Shown here piece by piece: positions 34,163 to 42,347 of a stretch of 64,000 nucleotides of DNA; the stretch's first letter is position 1; each line of letters begins with the position of its first letter. Position numbers and translations under genes: made by a program. The DNA comes from Fibrobacteria bacterium. GTDB lineage: Bacteria > Fibrobacterota > Fibrobacteria > UBA5070. The stretch is taken from NCBI GenBank assembly GCA_020633825.1, contig JACKCV010000002.1, forward strand, positions 517,001 through 581,000, read 5' to 3'. The notes beneath the pieces are model-generated. The model was not told the DNA's origin and did not search any database. It worked only from the letters and a program-made list of their open reading frames with translations.

Positions 34163-36193
34163 TCAAGTCGTGTGCTGGGGAAGGAACTCCGTGAGGATCC
34201 GACCCAGACGGCGCAATTCCAGGGGTTTGGGGATGTAACTGGTGGCGCCGGCATCCCGGCATCGCTCGGCGTCCTCTCCCGAGGCGAAGGCCGTCATGAT
34301 GACGATGGGGAGATCGGAGAAGTCGGTGTTCTCGCGGAGCTTGCGGGTCGCCTCCAGGCCATCCATGCCGGGCATCTGGACATCCATCAACACCAGGTCG
34401 GGGCGCTGCCGGTTCGCTTGCTGCACGGCCTCGTTGCCGTTGCTGGCCAGAAGCACCTGGCATCCCTGGGCTTCGAGGAATTCGCACAGCGTTTCCCGGA
34501 TGTCCGGATTGTCTTCGGCCAGCAGGATGACCGGGTCGGAGGGCCGGGGCTTGGGGGTGCGATGCGGGGGAACTTCGGGGGAGGGGCGACTGTCGGAATC
34601 GATGCCGGTGGGAAGGGTGATGCGAAAGGCGGTTCCGCCTCGCGGAGCGGTTTCCTGGTGCAAGGTTCCGTCGTGAAGGGCGGCGAGCCAACCCACCAAG
34701 GGCAGGCCGAGATGCTGGTCGGGGGCGGCGAGGATCGCCGGATCGTCGAGGGAGCGGAAGAGATCTCCGCGGAGATCCTCGGGGATTCCCGGACCCGAAG
34801 TCGTGAACAGGATGCTGGTGCGGGATCCATCCAGGCTCGCCTCCATGGACAGGGACACGGTGCCATGGGGGTCGGTGAACCGCAGGGTGTTCTCGAGCAT
34901 GTTCAGGACGATCTGCCGCAAGCGCAGGGCATCGGCGTACAACCAGTAGCTCCGGTTCGGGCTTTGGAACGAGAGGATCACTTCCCGACGACGGGCCTCG
35001 TCTTCCACGAGCTCGAGGCAATCCAGGCACAGGGACGACAAATCCAGTTTCTCGCGGAACAGCTCGATCTTGCCGGATCGGGCGCGGGAGAGATCGAGAA
35101 CCTGGGAAATGAGGTCGAGCAAGTGGCGGGCGCATCGTCGGATGGTGGCGACTTTCCGACGTTGGATGGTGTTGAGGTCGCCGTGGATGCCTTGCTCCAG
35201 AATTTCCACACTGGTGAGGAGACTCTGGAGGGGCGTTCGCAGTTCATGATTGGCGGTGGCCAGGAAGGTTTCGCGCGTCCTCAGCGCCCGACGGAGCTCC
35301 CCGTTGACCTTCTGGAGGTCTCGAGTCCGGTCGTGGACGCGTTCCTCGAGGTCCTGGGCGAGGTCCATCGCCTGCCTGCGGCGGTTGGCTTCCTCGATGA
35401 GCGCCGTTTCCTGGCGATAGACGGCGCGACGACGGTGGCCCCAGGCTCCGAGGCCGGCGAGGAGGGCGCAAACACCGGAAATGAACAGGCTCAGCAGCCA
35501 GGCCCGATCGAGGGCTGCAAGGCTTTCGATCCAGGGCTTGGCATCGACATCGATGCCGACCACTCCGAGAACCCGGCCCCGGGAATCCTTCAAGGGAGCG
35601 TAGGCCGAGAGGAAGATGCCCCAGGGGTCTTCGATCAACCGCATGTCGACTTGACGGGTTCCTTCCCGCAGGGCTGTCCACAGTTCCGGTGCCGCCCAGG
35701 GGTAGGAGCTTCCCAGGGGGGAGTGGTCCTCCTGCCCGTCCTGGTCGGCGTCCCCCCAGGGGGAGGCGTCGAGCAGGAAGCGGATGCTGTCGCGATCGAG
35801 GTACATGATGTACACGTAGCGAACGTCCTCCGACCGCTGGATGACGTTGTGGAGGGGTTTGAAGACCCGGTTCCAGGTCGGGGTCCCTTCCTGCTTCTCG
35901 GACAGGAGGACCTGGATGTCGTCGGAATCGATGAAGGTGGCCGTGAGGGCGGCGGTTCTGGCCAGGCTGGCTCGGCGCTGGGTGTCGAGGGTCTCCAGTG
36001 CCGACCGATGGTACCAGGCCAAGGCGACAAACGAAAAGGCGCAGAGCACGACCCCGACAAGGAATCCCTCCAGGGCTGGAGAAAGCAGATGGCGCAACGG
36101 CGGGGAAGGTGGGATGGAGGGGGCGGGTGATGGAGAGGTGTCGGCCGAGCCCTCCAGAAGTGGAAGGGCTGCGGTTGGGGGTTCATGGCTCAC
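34163..36193 (-). CDS. Hybrid sensor histidine kinase with C-terminal receiver and atypical ATPase box
   Basis: Counting from GTG 36193 the protein has 676 residues: TM1 (about 42-61), an extracytoplasmic Cache-like domain (65-225, with VRYVYIMYLDRDSIRFLLDA and VLGVVGIDVDAKPW), TM2 (230-250), a coiled linker, HisKA with His316 in ATANHELRTPLQS, an ATPase domain (390-530), and a receiver with phospho-acceptor Asp604 in LVLMDVQMPGMDG. The N box keeps Asn434 (LNMLENTLRFT), but the G1 box reads TTSGPGIP, so the adenine-binding Asp is Thr, and the G2 region LGLPLVGWL is also deviant. Kinase activity is therefore doubtful. The start is uncertain because no Shine-Dalgarno is visible; GTG 36250 is the alternative. 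Confidence 0.85.
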   Translation of the reverse strand: MSHEPPTAALPLLEGSADTSPSPAPSIPPSPPLRHLLSPALEGFLVGVVLCAFSFVALAWYHRSALETLDTQRRASLARTAALTATFIDSDDIQVLLSEKQEGTPTWNRVFKPLHNVIQRSEDVRYVYIMYLDRDSIRFLLDASPWGDADQDGQEDHSPLGSSYPWAAPELWTALREGTRQVDMRLIEDPWGIFLSAYAPLKDSRGRVLGVVGIDVDAKPWIESLAALDRAWLLSLFISGVCALLAGLGAWGHRRRAVYRQETALIEEANRRRQAMDLAQDLEERVHDRTRDLQKVNGELRRALRTRETFLATANHELRTPLQSLLTSVEILEQGIHGDLNTIQRRKVATIRRCARHLLDLISQVLDLSRARSGKIELFREKLDLSSLCLDCLELVEDEARRREVILSFQSPNRSYWLYADALRLRQIVLNMLENTLRFTDPHGTVSLSMEASLDGSRTSILFTTSGPGIPEDLRGDLFRSLDDPAILAAPDQHLGLPLVGWLAALHDGTLHQETAPRGGTAFRITLPTGIDSDSRPSPEVPPHRTPKPRPSDPVILLAEDNPDIRETLCEFLEAQGCQVLLASNGNEAVQQANRQRPDLVLMDVQMPGMDGLEATRKLRENTDFSDLPIVIMTAFASGEDAERCRDAGATSYIPKPLELRRLGRILTEFLPQHTT

Positions 36194-36341
36194 ATGGAGG
36201 AGTCTAGGCACCCCCCGCGGGCTGCGTCTACTTGAATAACACTTAACCACTGGGGAAGCGGGGCCGTCGGCAAGGGAAGTCTCCCCGGGAGTTAGGTTTC
36301 CACCTCGTTGAATCTGGAACCTCGGAACGAAAGGCCTTCAC

Positions 36342-37058
36342 GTGGCGGCATGGAGACATCGGAATGTTGGATGGGTGGGTGCACTGGTTTTGGTTTCCCT
36401 GACGGCCTGCCAAAGCGGGAAGGACACCTCTCCGGCCTCCGATCCCTCCGTGGCCGAGGACGTGAACTCCGACGGCGACACCAGCCTGCCCTTCACCCCC
36501 CCGGAAATCCGTCGCATGAGGTCTGTGGCAGATTCTGGCGTCGGGGATTCCGCCTCGGTCGACTCCCTCGCCGAAACCGTCGATTCCCTTCCGCAGGAGA
36601 CCGCTTCCGTGCCTCCCGTCGAGGCGGCTCCGGTGGAGAAGCCTGTCCCGGTCTCCGCGCCGTTGACTCCACCGACCCGGGAGGTGCCCGCCAAGGTCGC
36701 TCCTCCCCCGGTGCTGGTTGCCGCCAAAACGGGATCTCCCTCCGACTCCGAGGTCGGCAGTGCGGTACAGCCGGGAGACCGCGGGGATTGGGTGATCCAG
36801 GTGGGGATCCACAAGTCGGAAGATGGAGCCCAGGCGGCGGTCGCTCGTCTCGGGGCCCAGGGAATCCCGGCCTACGTGGTCCAGGCGGCTCCCAATGCGG
36901 GATTGTCCGGAAGCTACTGGCGCGTGCGGGTCGGGCGATTCGAACAGCGCTCCGACGCGAAGGTTTTCGGGGAAACCGTCCTGAAGAAGGCGGGAATCGC
37001 CTCGTTTTGGATCGATCGCAAAGCCAACGAGGCTCGCACCTCCGGAGGAACACCCTGA
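36342..37058 (+). CDS. SPOR-domain lipoprotein
   Basis: The 238-residue lipoprotein has the lipobox SLTAC (Cys23). After a long Pro/Ser/Val-rich linker (25-145) a SPOR domain occupies the C-terminus: DWVIQVGIHKSEDGAQAAVA, IPAYVVQAAP, YWRVRVGRFEQRSDAKVF. SPOR domains bind denuded septal peptidoglycan, so a role at the division site or in cell-wall remodelling is likely. The start is GTG at 36342 with AAAGG upstream. It ends one base before rimO and is probably co-transcribed with it. Confidence 0.88.
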   Translation: MAAWRHRNVGWVGALVLVSLTACQSGKDTSPASDPSVAEDVNSDGDTSLPFTPPEIRRMRSVADSGVGDSASVDSLAETVDSLPQETASVPPVEAAPVEKPVPVSAPLTPPTREVPAKVAPPPVLVAAKTGSPSDSEVGSAVQPGDRGDWVIQVGIHKSEDGAQAAVARLGAQGIPAYVVQAAPNAGLSGSYWRVRVGRFEQRSDAKVFGETVLKKAGIASFWIDRKANEARTSGGTP

Positions 37059-37059
37059 C

Positions 37060-38367
37060 ATGAAGGCTCCCAGCATCCACGTGGTCAATCTCGGCTGCTC
37101 CAAGAATCTCGTCGATACCGAACGGCTGTACGGGGATTTCCTGACCGCGGGATTCCGGGTCGCCGATTTCCCCGAACAAGCCTCCCTGGTGGTGGTGAAT
37201 ACCTGCGGGTTCATCGAAGCGGCCAAGGAGGAGAGCGTGAACGAAATCCTCGATCGGGTCGCCAACCGCACCGAGGGCCAGAAAATCGCCGTGGCAGGTT
37301 GCCTCAGCCAGCGCTACCTCGACGACTTGCGCAAGGAGATCCCCGAAGTCGATCTCTGGGTGGGCACCTACCAACCCGGGGATCTCCTGGAAAAGGTCCG
37401 ATCCGCCTCCTGGGGACTGCAGCCCGAGTGCGCCTCCACCAACCGCATCCCCCGGTTGCTCACGACGGCGCAGCATTTCGCCTACCTGAAGGTTTCCGAG
37501 GGGTGCGACCGCGTCTGCAGCTTCTGCGCGATCCCGGGGATCCGGGGCGGACACGTTTCCCGCACCGGCGACGAGATCGTCCAGGAGATCCGCGATCTCC
37601 ACGGAGCCGGAGTCCAGGAGGCGATCCTGATCGCCCAGGACCTGACCTACTACGGCAAGGACCTCGGCAAAGGCCACGGACTGGCTCCGCTGTTGCGCCG
37701 GATCCTCGACGAGACCGAAATTCCCTGGGTGCGCCTCACCTACGCCTATCCGCAATTCATCGGCGATGACCTCCTGGAGCTCGTCGCGGGCTCCGATCGC
37801 ATCTGCAAATACCTCGACATGCCTCTCCAGCACGGTTCGGAACGCATGCTCCAGGCGATGCGTCGGGGCCACACCCGGCAAGGTCTGCGGGATCTCCTGG
37901 GGCGGATCCGGTCCGGCATCCCGGGGATCTCCCTGAGAACCACGTTCCTCCTGGGTTTCCCGGGAGAGACCGAACAGGACTTCGACGAGTTGATGGAGCT
38001 GGTCGAGGAGACGCGCTTCGACCGGCTCGGAGGGTTCACCTTCAGTCCGGAGGAAGGAACCCATTCCATGACGCTGGGGGATCCCGTCGATCCCGAGATC
38101 GCCCAGGATCGTCTGGCCCGGCTGATGCGCCGGCAGTCCGAGATATCCCTCGAACTCAACGAGGAGAAGATCGGTCGGACCCTGAAGGTGCTGGTCGACG
38201 GGGTCGCGGAGGGACAATCGCACCGGTTCGACGCCCGGACGGAATTCGACGCCCCCGAGGTCGACAATTCCGTCCAGATCCTGGACGGAGATTGCGAGCC
38301 GGGACGCTTCACCGAGGTCCGGATCGTCGGGGCCACGGAATACGATCTGGAAGCCGTGGTGGTCTGA
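37060..38367 (+). CDS. rimO: Ribosomal protein S12 methylthiotransferase RimO
   Basis: The 435-residue radical-SAM enzyme methylthiolates an aspartate of ribosomal protein S12. The N-terminal UPF0004 domain has the cluster cysteines in NLGCSKN, NTCGFIE and VAGCLSQR. The radical-SAM motif is CDRVCSFCAIP, and LDMPLQHGS and TFLLGFPGETEQDF follow. A TRAM domain ends the protein. It sits in an operon between the SPOR lipoprotein (one-base gap) and the Xer recombinase (TGATG overlap). Confidence 0.95.
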   Translation: MKAPSIHVVNLGCSKNLVDTERLYGDFLTAGFRVADFPEQASLVVVNTCGFIEAAKEESVNEILDRVANRTEGQKIAVAGCLSQRYLDDLRKEIPEVDLWVGTYQPGDLLEKVRSASWGLQPECASTNRIPRLLTTAQHFAYLKVSEGCDRVCSFCAIPGIRGGHVSRTGDEIVQEIRDLHGAGVQEAILIAQDLTYYGKDLGKGHGLAPLLRRILDETEIPWVRLTYAYPQFIGDDLLELVAGSDRICKYLDMPLQHGSERMLQAMRRGHTRQGLRDLLGRIRSGIPGISLRTTFLLGFPGETEQDFDELMELVEETRFDRLGGFTFSPEEGTHSMTLGDPVDPEIAQDRLARLMRRQSEISLELNEEKIGRTLKVLVDGVAEGQSHRFDARTEFDAPEVDNSVQILDGDCEPGRFTEVRIVGATEYDLEAVVV

Positions 38368-39359
38368 TGGTTCCGGGGCCGCGACGTCGTATCGCGCGGT
38401 CCGTCCCAGGCTCCGCCGAACACGCCATCCTCTCCCTCCCTCTCTCCGAGGCACTGGAAGATTTCGCCGGTTTCCATCGCGGGGAGCGTGGGCATTCGCC
38501 TCGTACCGTGGAGGCCTACCAGAGGGATCTGCGCGGGCTGTTTACCGACGAGCAGGGGCGCCTCGACCCCTCCGCCGTATCCCCGGAACGGGTCCGAAAG
38601 ACGTTCCTGGAGCGGATGCGCTCGGGAGCATCCCCCGCCACCATCGGGCGGCAATTGGCCGCCTTTCGCAGTTTCGCGGCCTATTGTCGTCGCGAGGGTT
38701 GGGTGGAAGGAGATCTCGCGAAGGGCTTGGTGGCTCCCCGGCGCGCCAAGGCCCTGGTGGATGTCCTGTCGCGGGAAACCATCGAGCAGGCCTTGTTCGC
38801 CCTGGAGGAGTCCCAGAAGAGTGCTCCGACCACGGAGATCCTCCATCGAACTCTCCGTGCGCGACTCGTCATCGAACTCCTCTGGGGAAGCGGGATGCGC
38901 CTTTCCGAGTTGGTGGGACTGGATTGGGATGCGTTGGATGTCTCCGGTGGTGTGGCGAGGGTGCTGGGCAAAGGGGGCAAGTCGAGGATGGTCCCGCTCA
39001 CGGATCCCGTGGTTCGGTTGCTGCGGCAGTGGAAGGAGGATCCGGAACGTATCCGCAGGAGTTCCCTGCTCTCCGGGATCGATCGCCAGGCCTTGTTCCC
39101 GGGGCGTGGAGGGCGCTTCTCCGCCCGGGCCGTGGAGCTTGCGGTGGCTGCGGCCTTGCGCCCCTTCGCCCAAGGTGGAGCGACCTGGCCCCACGCCCTG
39201 CGGCACAGCTTCGCCACCCACCTGCTCGATGGGGGAGCCGATATCGTCTCGGTGAAGGAGATGCTGGGCCATTCCGATCTCGGCACGACCCAGGTGTACA
39301 CCCACGTTTCCGTCGAGCGGTTGCGGCAGGCCCATCGGCAGGCCCATCCCCGCGGGTGA
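38367..39359 (+). CDS. XerC/XerD-type tyrosine recombinase
   Basis: The 330-residue recombinase has the SAM-like core-binding domain (YQRDLRGLF region) and the catalytic domain with Arg in SGMRLSELVGLD, Lys in GKGGKSRMVPL, HALRHSFATHLL, LGHSDLGTTQVYTHV (catalytic Tyr) and the typical C-terminal end AHPRG. It probably resolves chromosome dimers at dif, since it lies in a housekeeping operon and not in a mobile element. The catalytic box resembles XerC while the C-terminal tail resembles XerD, so I do not assign a symbol. Start ATG 38367 overlaps the rimO stop. Confidence 0.92.
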   Translation: MVPGPRRRIARSVPGSAEHAILSLPLSEALEDFAGFHRGERGHSPRTVEAYQRDLRGLFTDEQGRLDPSAVSPERVRKTFLERMRSGASPATIGRQLAAFRSFAAYCRREGWVEGDLAKGLVAPRRAKALVDVLSRETIEQALFALEESQKSAPTTEILHRTLRARLVIELLWGSGMRLSELVGLDWDALDVSGGVARVLGKGGKSRMVPLTDPVVRLLRQWKEDPERIRRSSLLSGIDRQALFPGRGGRFSARAVELAVAAALRPFAQGGATWPHALRHSFATHLLDGGADIVSVKEMLGHSDLGTTQVYTHVSVERLRQAHRQAHPRG

Positions 39360-39460
39360 GGGGGCGTTCCCGTACCTGGGCCAACCACCTCCTGGAGCGC
39401 CTCCACCTGGGCGACGTCCTCGGACCTCCCCCGAACCTGTCGGGAACTACGATTTTCCCC

Positions 39461-39895
39461 ATGGAATCGCCTACTTCCCCCATCCTGTATCGACATGAAT
39501 TCCAGGTGCGCGACTACGAGTGCGACCTCCAAGGGATTGTCAACAACGCCGTGTACCAGAACTACCTGGAGCACACGCGCCACGAATTCCTCCGTTCCCG
39601 CGGCCTCCTGTTCGGGGATCTGGTGCGGCAGGGGGTCCATCTGGTGGTGGTGCGGATCGAGATGGATTTCCACCGTTCCTTGCGACCGGGGGATTCCTTT
39701 TCGGTCAGCCTGCGGTACCAACCTCTCGGGGGGATCCGGAATCTGTTCTTCCAGCAGATCCACCGGGGACGGGAGCCCATCCTGAGCGCTCGGGTGGTTT
39801 GGACCATCCTCGATGGCGAAGGACGCCCGCGTCGGGCCTCCGGGGCCGTGGCGGAGCTCCTGGATCGGATGAAAGAGGAGCAAATTCCCTCCTGA
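39461..39895 (+). CDS. 4-hydroxybenzoyl-CoA thioesterase-type acyl-CoA thioesterase
   Basis: The 144-residue hotdog-fold protein belongs to the YbgC/4HBT family: VRDYECDLQGIVNNAVYQNY carries the catalytic Asp region (usually YxDTDxxGxVxxxxY), followed by YLEHTRHEFLRSRGL, VVVRIEMDFHRSLRPGD and ILSARVVWTILDGEGRPRR. Family members hydrolyse acyl-CoA thioesters; the substrate is unknown. The gene follows the Xer gene by 101 bases, and a new promoter for the pilin operon starts right after it. Confidence 0.87.
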   Translation: MESPTSPILYRHEFQVRDYECDLQGIVNNAVYQNYLEHTRHEFLRSRGLLFGDLVRQGVHLVVVRIEMDFHRSLRPGDSFSVSLRYQPLGGIRNLFFQQIHRGREPILSARVVWTILDGEGRPRRASGAVAELLDRMKEEQIPS

Positions 39896-39901
39896 TTCCG
39901 T

Positions 39902-39931
39902 TTGCCCCGTTCCCTTTCCCCATGGTATAGT
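39902..39931 (+). promoter_or_regulatory. Promoter of the pilin-like operon
   Basis: TATAGT at 39926-39931 is preceded after 18 bases by TTGCCC at 39902-39907. It lies 85 bases before the first prepilin start. Confidence 0.6.
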
Positions 39932-40015
39932 GGGGGAGCGTTGGATGGAGCGCACTCGTCGATCCCGACGGGGGTGCCATGATCCGAGGATGGCCTCGGG
40001 GAACGGGGATGTGTC

Positions 40016-40687
40016 ATGGAGGGTCGCGCTGGAGGAGGTTCGCGTCTCGGCTTCACTCTCGTCGAAGTCATGGCGGTGGTGATCGTGATCGGGATTCTCG
40101 CAGGAGTCGCGGTGCCCCGGTTCTTCGCTTCCCAGGGACGTCTCCAGCTCGAATCCGACGGCCAGACCCTCTTCCTGGACCTCCAATGGATGCGCACCCA
40201 GACGGTGAAGACCCGCAAGCGGCACTACATGGTCCTGGACGCGACCCAGCGGGAATGGCGCATCTACCGGGAGGAGCAGGGGAACTTCGTCTGCGATCCC
40301 GCCGGGGACTCCCTGGTGCGCACCCACGAGATGGGGGTCACCGTGGAATTCGGATTCGGAGCCGGCTTCGGCGCGCTTCCCGGACAAATTCCGTCTACGG
40401 ACGGTTTCGCGGATCGCACCGTGCCGACCTCCGGAATGGGGGTCGGGGTCGCCTCGGTCGACGACTGCCTCGAAGGCGGGGTCGGTCCCGGCAGCGGGTC
40501 CTGGTCGAATTCGATCACCGCCTGCGCGACCCGCGGAGTTCCCGACCTGGAGACGGGCGTGGTGTACCTGACCTCCACCCGCACCCACGTCGACGCCGTG
40601 GCGGTGCTGTACAACGACCTGGGAACCCAAGCGAGCTTCCAGTTGCAGCGCTGGAACTGGAGGGGTGGATCATGGGTTCGATCCTGA
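40016..40687 (+). CDS. Type IV pilin-like / GspH-like prepilin
   Basis: The 223-residue product has a short positive leader and the prepilin peptidase site Gly12/Phe13 in RLGFTLVEVMAVVIVIGIL, with Glu at position +5 and a hydrophobic N-terminal helix. The large globular part contains two distant cysteine pairs (FVCDPAG, VDDCLEG, ACATRG), probably disulfide-bonded. It starts an operon of four genes with pilin-like N-termini, resembling the minor pilin (GspH/PilV/PilW/PilX) priming complex. No pilus ATPase or secretin is in the window. Confidence 0.88.
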   Translation: MEGRAGGGSRLGFTLVEVMAVVIVIGILAGVAVPRFFASQGRLQLESDGQTLFLDLQWMRTQTVKTRKRHYMVLDATQREWRIYREEQGNFVCDPAGDSLVRTHEMGVTVEFGFGAGFGALPGQIPSTDGFADRTVPTSGMGVGVASVDDCLEGGVGPGSGSWSNSITACATRGVPDLETGVVYLTSTRTHVDAVAVLYNDLGTQASFQLQRWNWRGGSWVRS

Positions 40688-41076
40688 CCTCCGCACACCC
40701 GGGAAGGAGACGCCGCGCGGGGTACACCCTGGTGGAGGTCCTGATCGCGATGGTGATCCTGGGGTTGGTGCTCCCGGGTCTGGCCACCATGCTGGTTTCC
40801 TCGCGCAAGGCGCTCACATCGAACTTCCGCATGGACCAGGCCTTTTCCTTCGGGCAATTGGTGTTGGATTCCGTGGCCATCCTGCCCGCGGGACAGGTGG
40901 TCGCCGGAACGCGGACCACGTCCCTCTCGGGAACCGACTACGTGGCCTCGTTGGCTCCCTCGACGGCCGCCGATGGCAGCATCCGCCTCGCACTCACGAT
41001 TTCCTGGAACCAGGCGGGCAAAGTGCACCAGGTCAGGCTCGGGGAAGTGATGCGCAAGGACGGGTTGTACCGATGA
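40672..41076 (+). CDS. Type IV pilin-like / PilV-GspI-like prepilin
   Basis: The 134-residue protein has the cleavage site Gly17/Tyr18 in RRAGYTLVEVLIAMVILGLV with Glu+5. It starts inside the end of the preceding gene (16-base overlap, ATG 40672 with GGAGGGG upstream) and ends overlapping the next (ATGA). The short globular domain has no cysteines. It is probably the second minor pilin of the tip complex. Confidence 0.88.
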   Translation: MGSILTSAHPGRRRRAGYTLVEVLIAMVILGLVLPGLATMLVSSRKALTSNFRMDQAFSFGQLVLDSVAILPAGQVVAGTRTTSLSGTDYVASLAPSTAADGSIRLALTISWNQAGKVHQVRLGEVMRKDGLYR

Positions 41077-42347
41077 ATCGCCGCGGACTCACACTCATGG
41101 AGCTCATGGTCGCCATGGTGCTCACCGGGATCCTCGCCTGGTTGGCCCTGGGGATGTTCTCCGGCGAATCGGCGAACTACCGCCGAACCCGCGAAAAGAT
41201 CAAGATGCAGTCCGATGCGCGCGAAGCGATGCGGATCCTGGAGGAGGAGTTGCGCAACTCCGGGTATGGAAACCAGATCGCCGGGACGTCCCGGATCGCC
41301 CAAACCATCTCGAAGTGCACCGAGACGTCCCTGGGGGCCAATGGCGAGGCCCTCCAGGCGGTGGATCGGTCGACGATGTCCGGGGGCGACGAGATCACCG
41401 TGCGGTACTTCGAGCTCCCCTCGACGGGTGTGCTCACTTCGTGTGGAACGGGCTCCGCGTCGCAGTTCCGGGAGATCACCTACCGTCTGAATTCGGGTCG
41501 GTTGGAGCGTCGCATGCGGCGCGATCCCGCGGATTCCACGGCCCCCTGGATTCCGTTCCTGGAAAATGTCGTGAGTTTCCAGATCCAGTACGGGATGGTC
41601 GTGGCGGTCGACGACTATCCCACCGGCATGACTCCTTCGGCCACCGGCGATGCCGCCAATTGGACCACCGGCATCGGGACTCCACTCACGGTTTCCGGCA
41701 CCAGCTCGGAGGTGCGCCTGACGGGCTGGAGCACCTCCACGCGCACCGCGCATCTGTCCACTCCCATCGACACCACCGTCGCCGGCGAGGCCTATCGGGT
41801 GAAGTTCACCGCCACCGCCAACGATGCATTCTTGTCCGGAACCAACGGCTACGACACCACCCTGGCCGCCACGGGATCCGGCCTGCGGGTGACCCTCCTG
41901 AAGACGGACGGGACCGATGCTTCCGAGGTCGGTTTCCTGGTGCCGACCATCGCGGATGTCGCCCAGAACTACGAGATCTACCTGACCGCCACCGCCGACA
42001 CCCGATCGGCGTTGCGGGTTGCGATCCGCGGGAAGCTGCGCACCGGAGCCCTCTCCGGAACCCAGAAATTGACTCTCTCCAACTTCGAGGTCGAGCGGGC
42101 CAATCGCGCCAAGTATTTCCGCTGGTTGGCTTCCCCCACTTCCGCCGAGATGTCTCGGGTGGGAGCGGTCCGGTTGTTCCTCCTGGTGAACACGCCGCAG
42201 AACGACGGCGAAGCCGAGCCGGCCCATTTCACCGCCAGCCAGCTCGGCGACACCACCATCGGAGATTACACGGCCTCCGGGCAGGCTGCGAAGCGGTCCC
42301 ACATCCTCTACGAGAGGATCATCCCGGTGGTGAACAATGTCCTCTAG
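41073..42347 (+). CDS. Type IV pilin-like / PilW-like prepilin with large insert
   Basis: The 424-residue protein begins MNRRGLTLMELMVAMVLTGI, so cleavage is expected after Gly5. The region to about residue 165 is PilW-like (REAMRILEEELRNSGYG is the typical helix). Residues 180-345 form an inserted beta-rich domain (TGIGTPLTVSGTSSEVRL, AYRVKFTATAND, YEIYLTATADTRSALRVAI) that could be a sugar- or surface-binding module. The C-terminal 75 residues return to PilW-like sequence (RVGAVRLFLLVNTPQN). That makes a tip adhesin role plausible. Confidence 0.85.
   Translation: MNRRGLTLMELMVAMVLTGILAWLALGMFSGESANYRRTREKIKMQSDAREAMRILEEELRNSGYGNQIAGTSRIAQTISKCTETSLGANGEALQAVDRSTMSGGDEITVRYFELPSTGVLTSCGTGSASQFREITYRLNSGRLERRMRRDPADSTAPWIPFLENVVSFQIQYGMVVAVDDYPTGMTPSATGDAANWTTGIGTPLTVSGTSSEVRLTGWSTSTRTAHLSTPIDTTVAGEAYRVKFTATANDAFLSGTNGYDTTLAATGSGLRVTLLKTDGTDASEVGFLVPTIADVAQNYEIYLTATADTRSALRVAIRGKLRTGALSGTQKLTLSNFEVERANRAKYFRWLASPTSAEMSRVGAVRLFLLVNTPQNDGEAEPAHFTASQLGDTTIGDYTASGQAAKRSHILYERIIPVVNNVL

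Noticed and set aside
38367..39359. Tyrosine recombinase considered as integrase of a mobile island
   Set aside because: It overlaps rimO in a housekeeping operon, has Xer-type catalytic and C-terminal motifs, and no attachment repeats or phage/plasmid genes are nearby.
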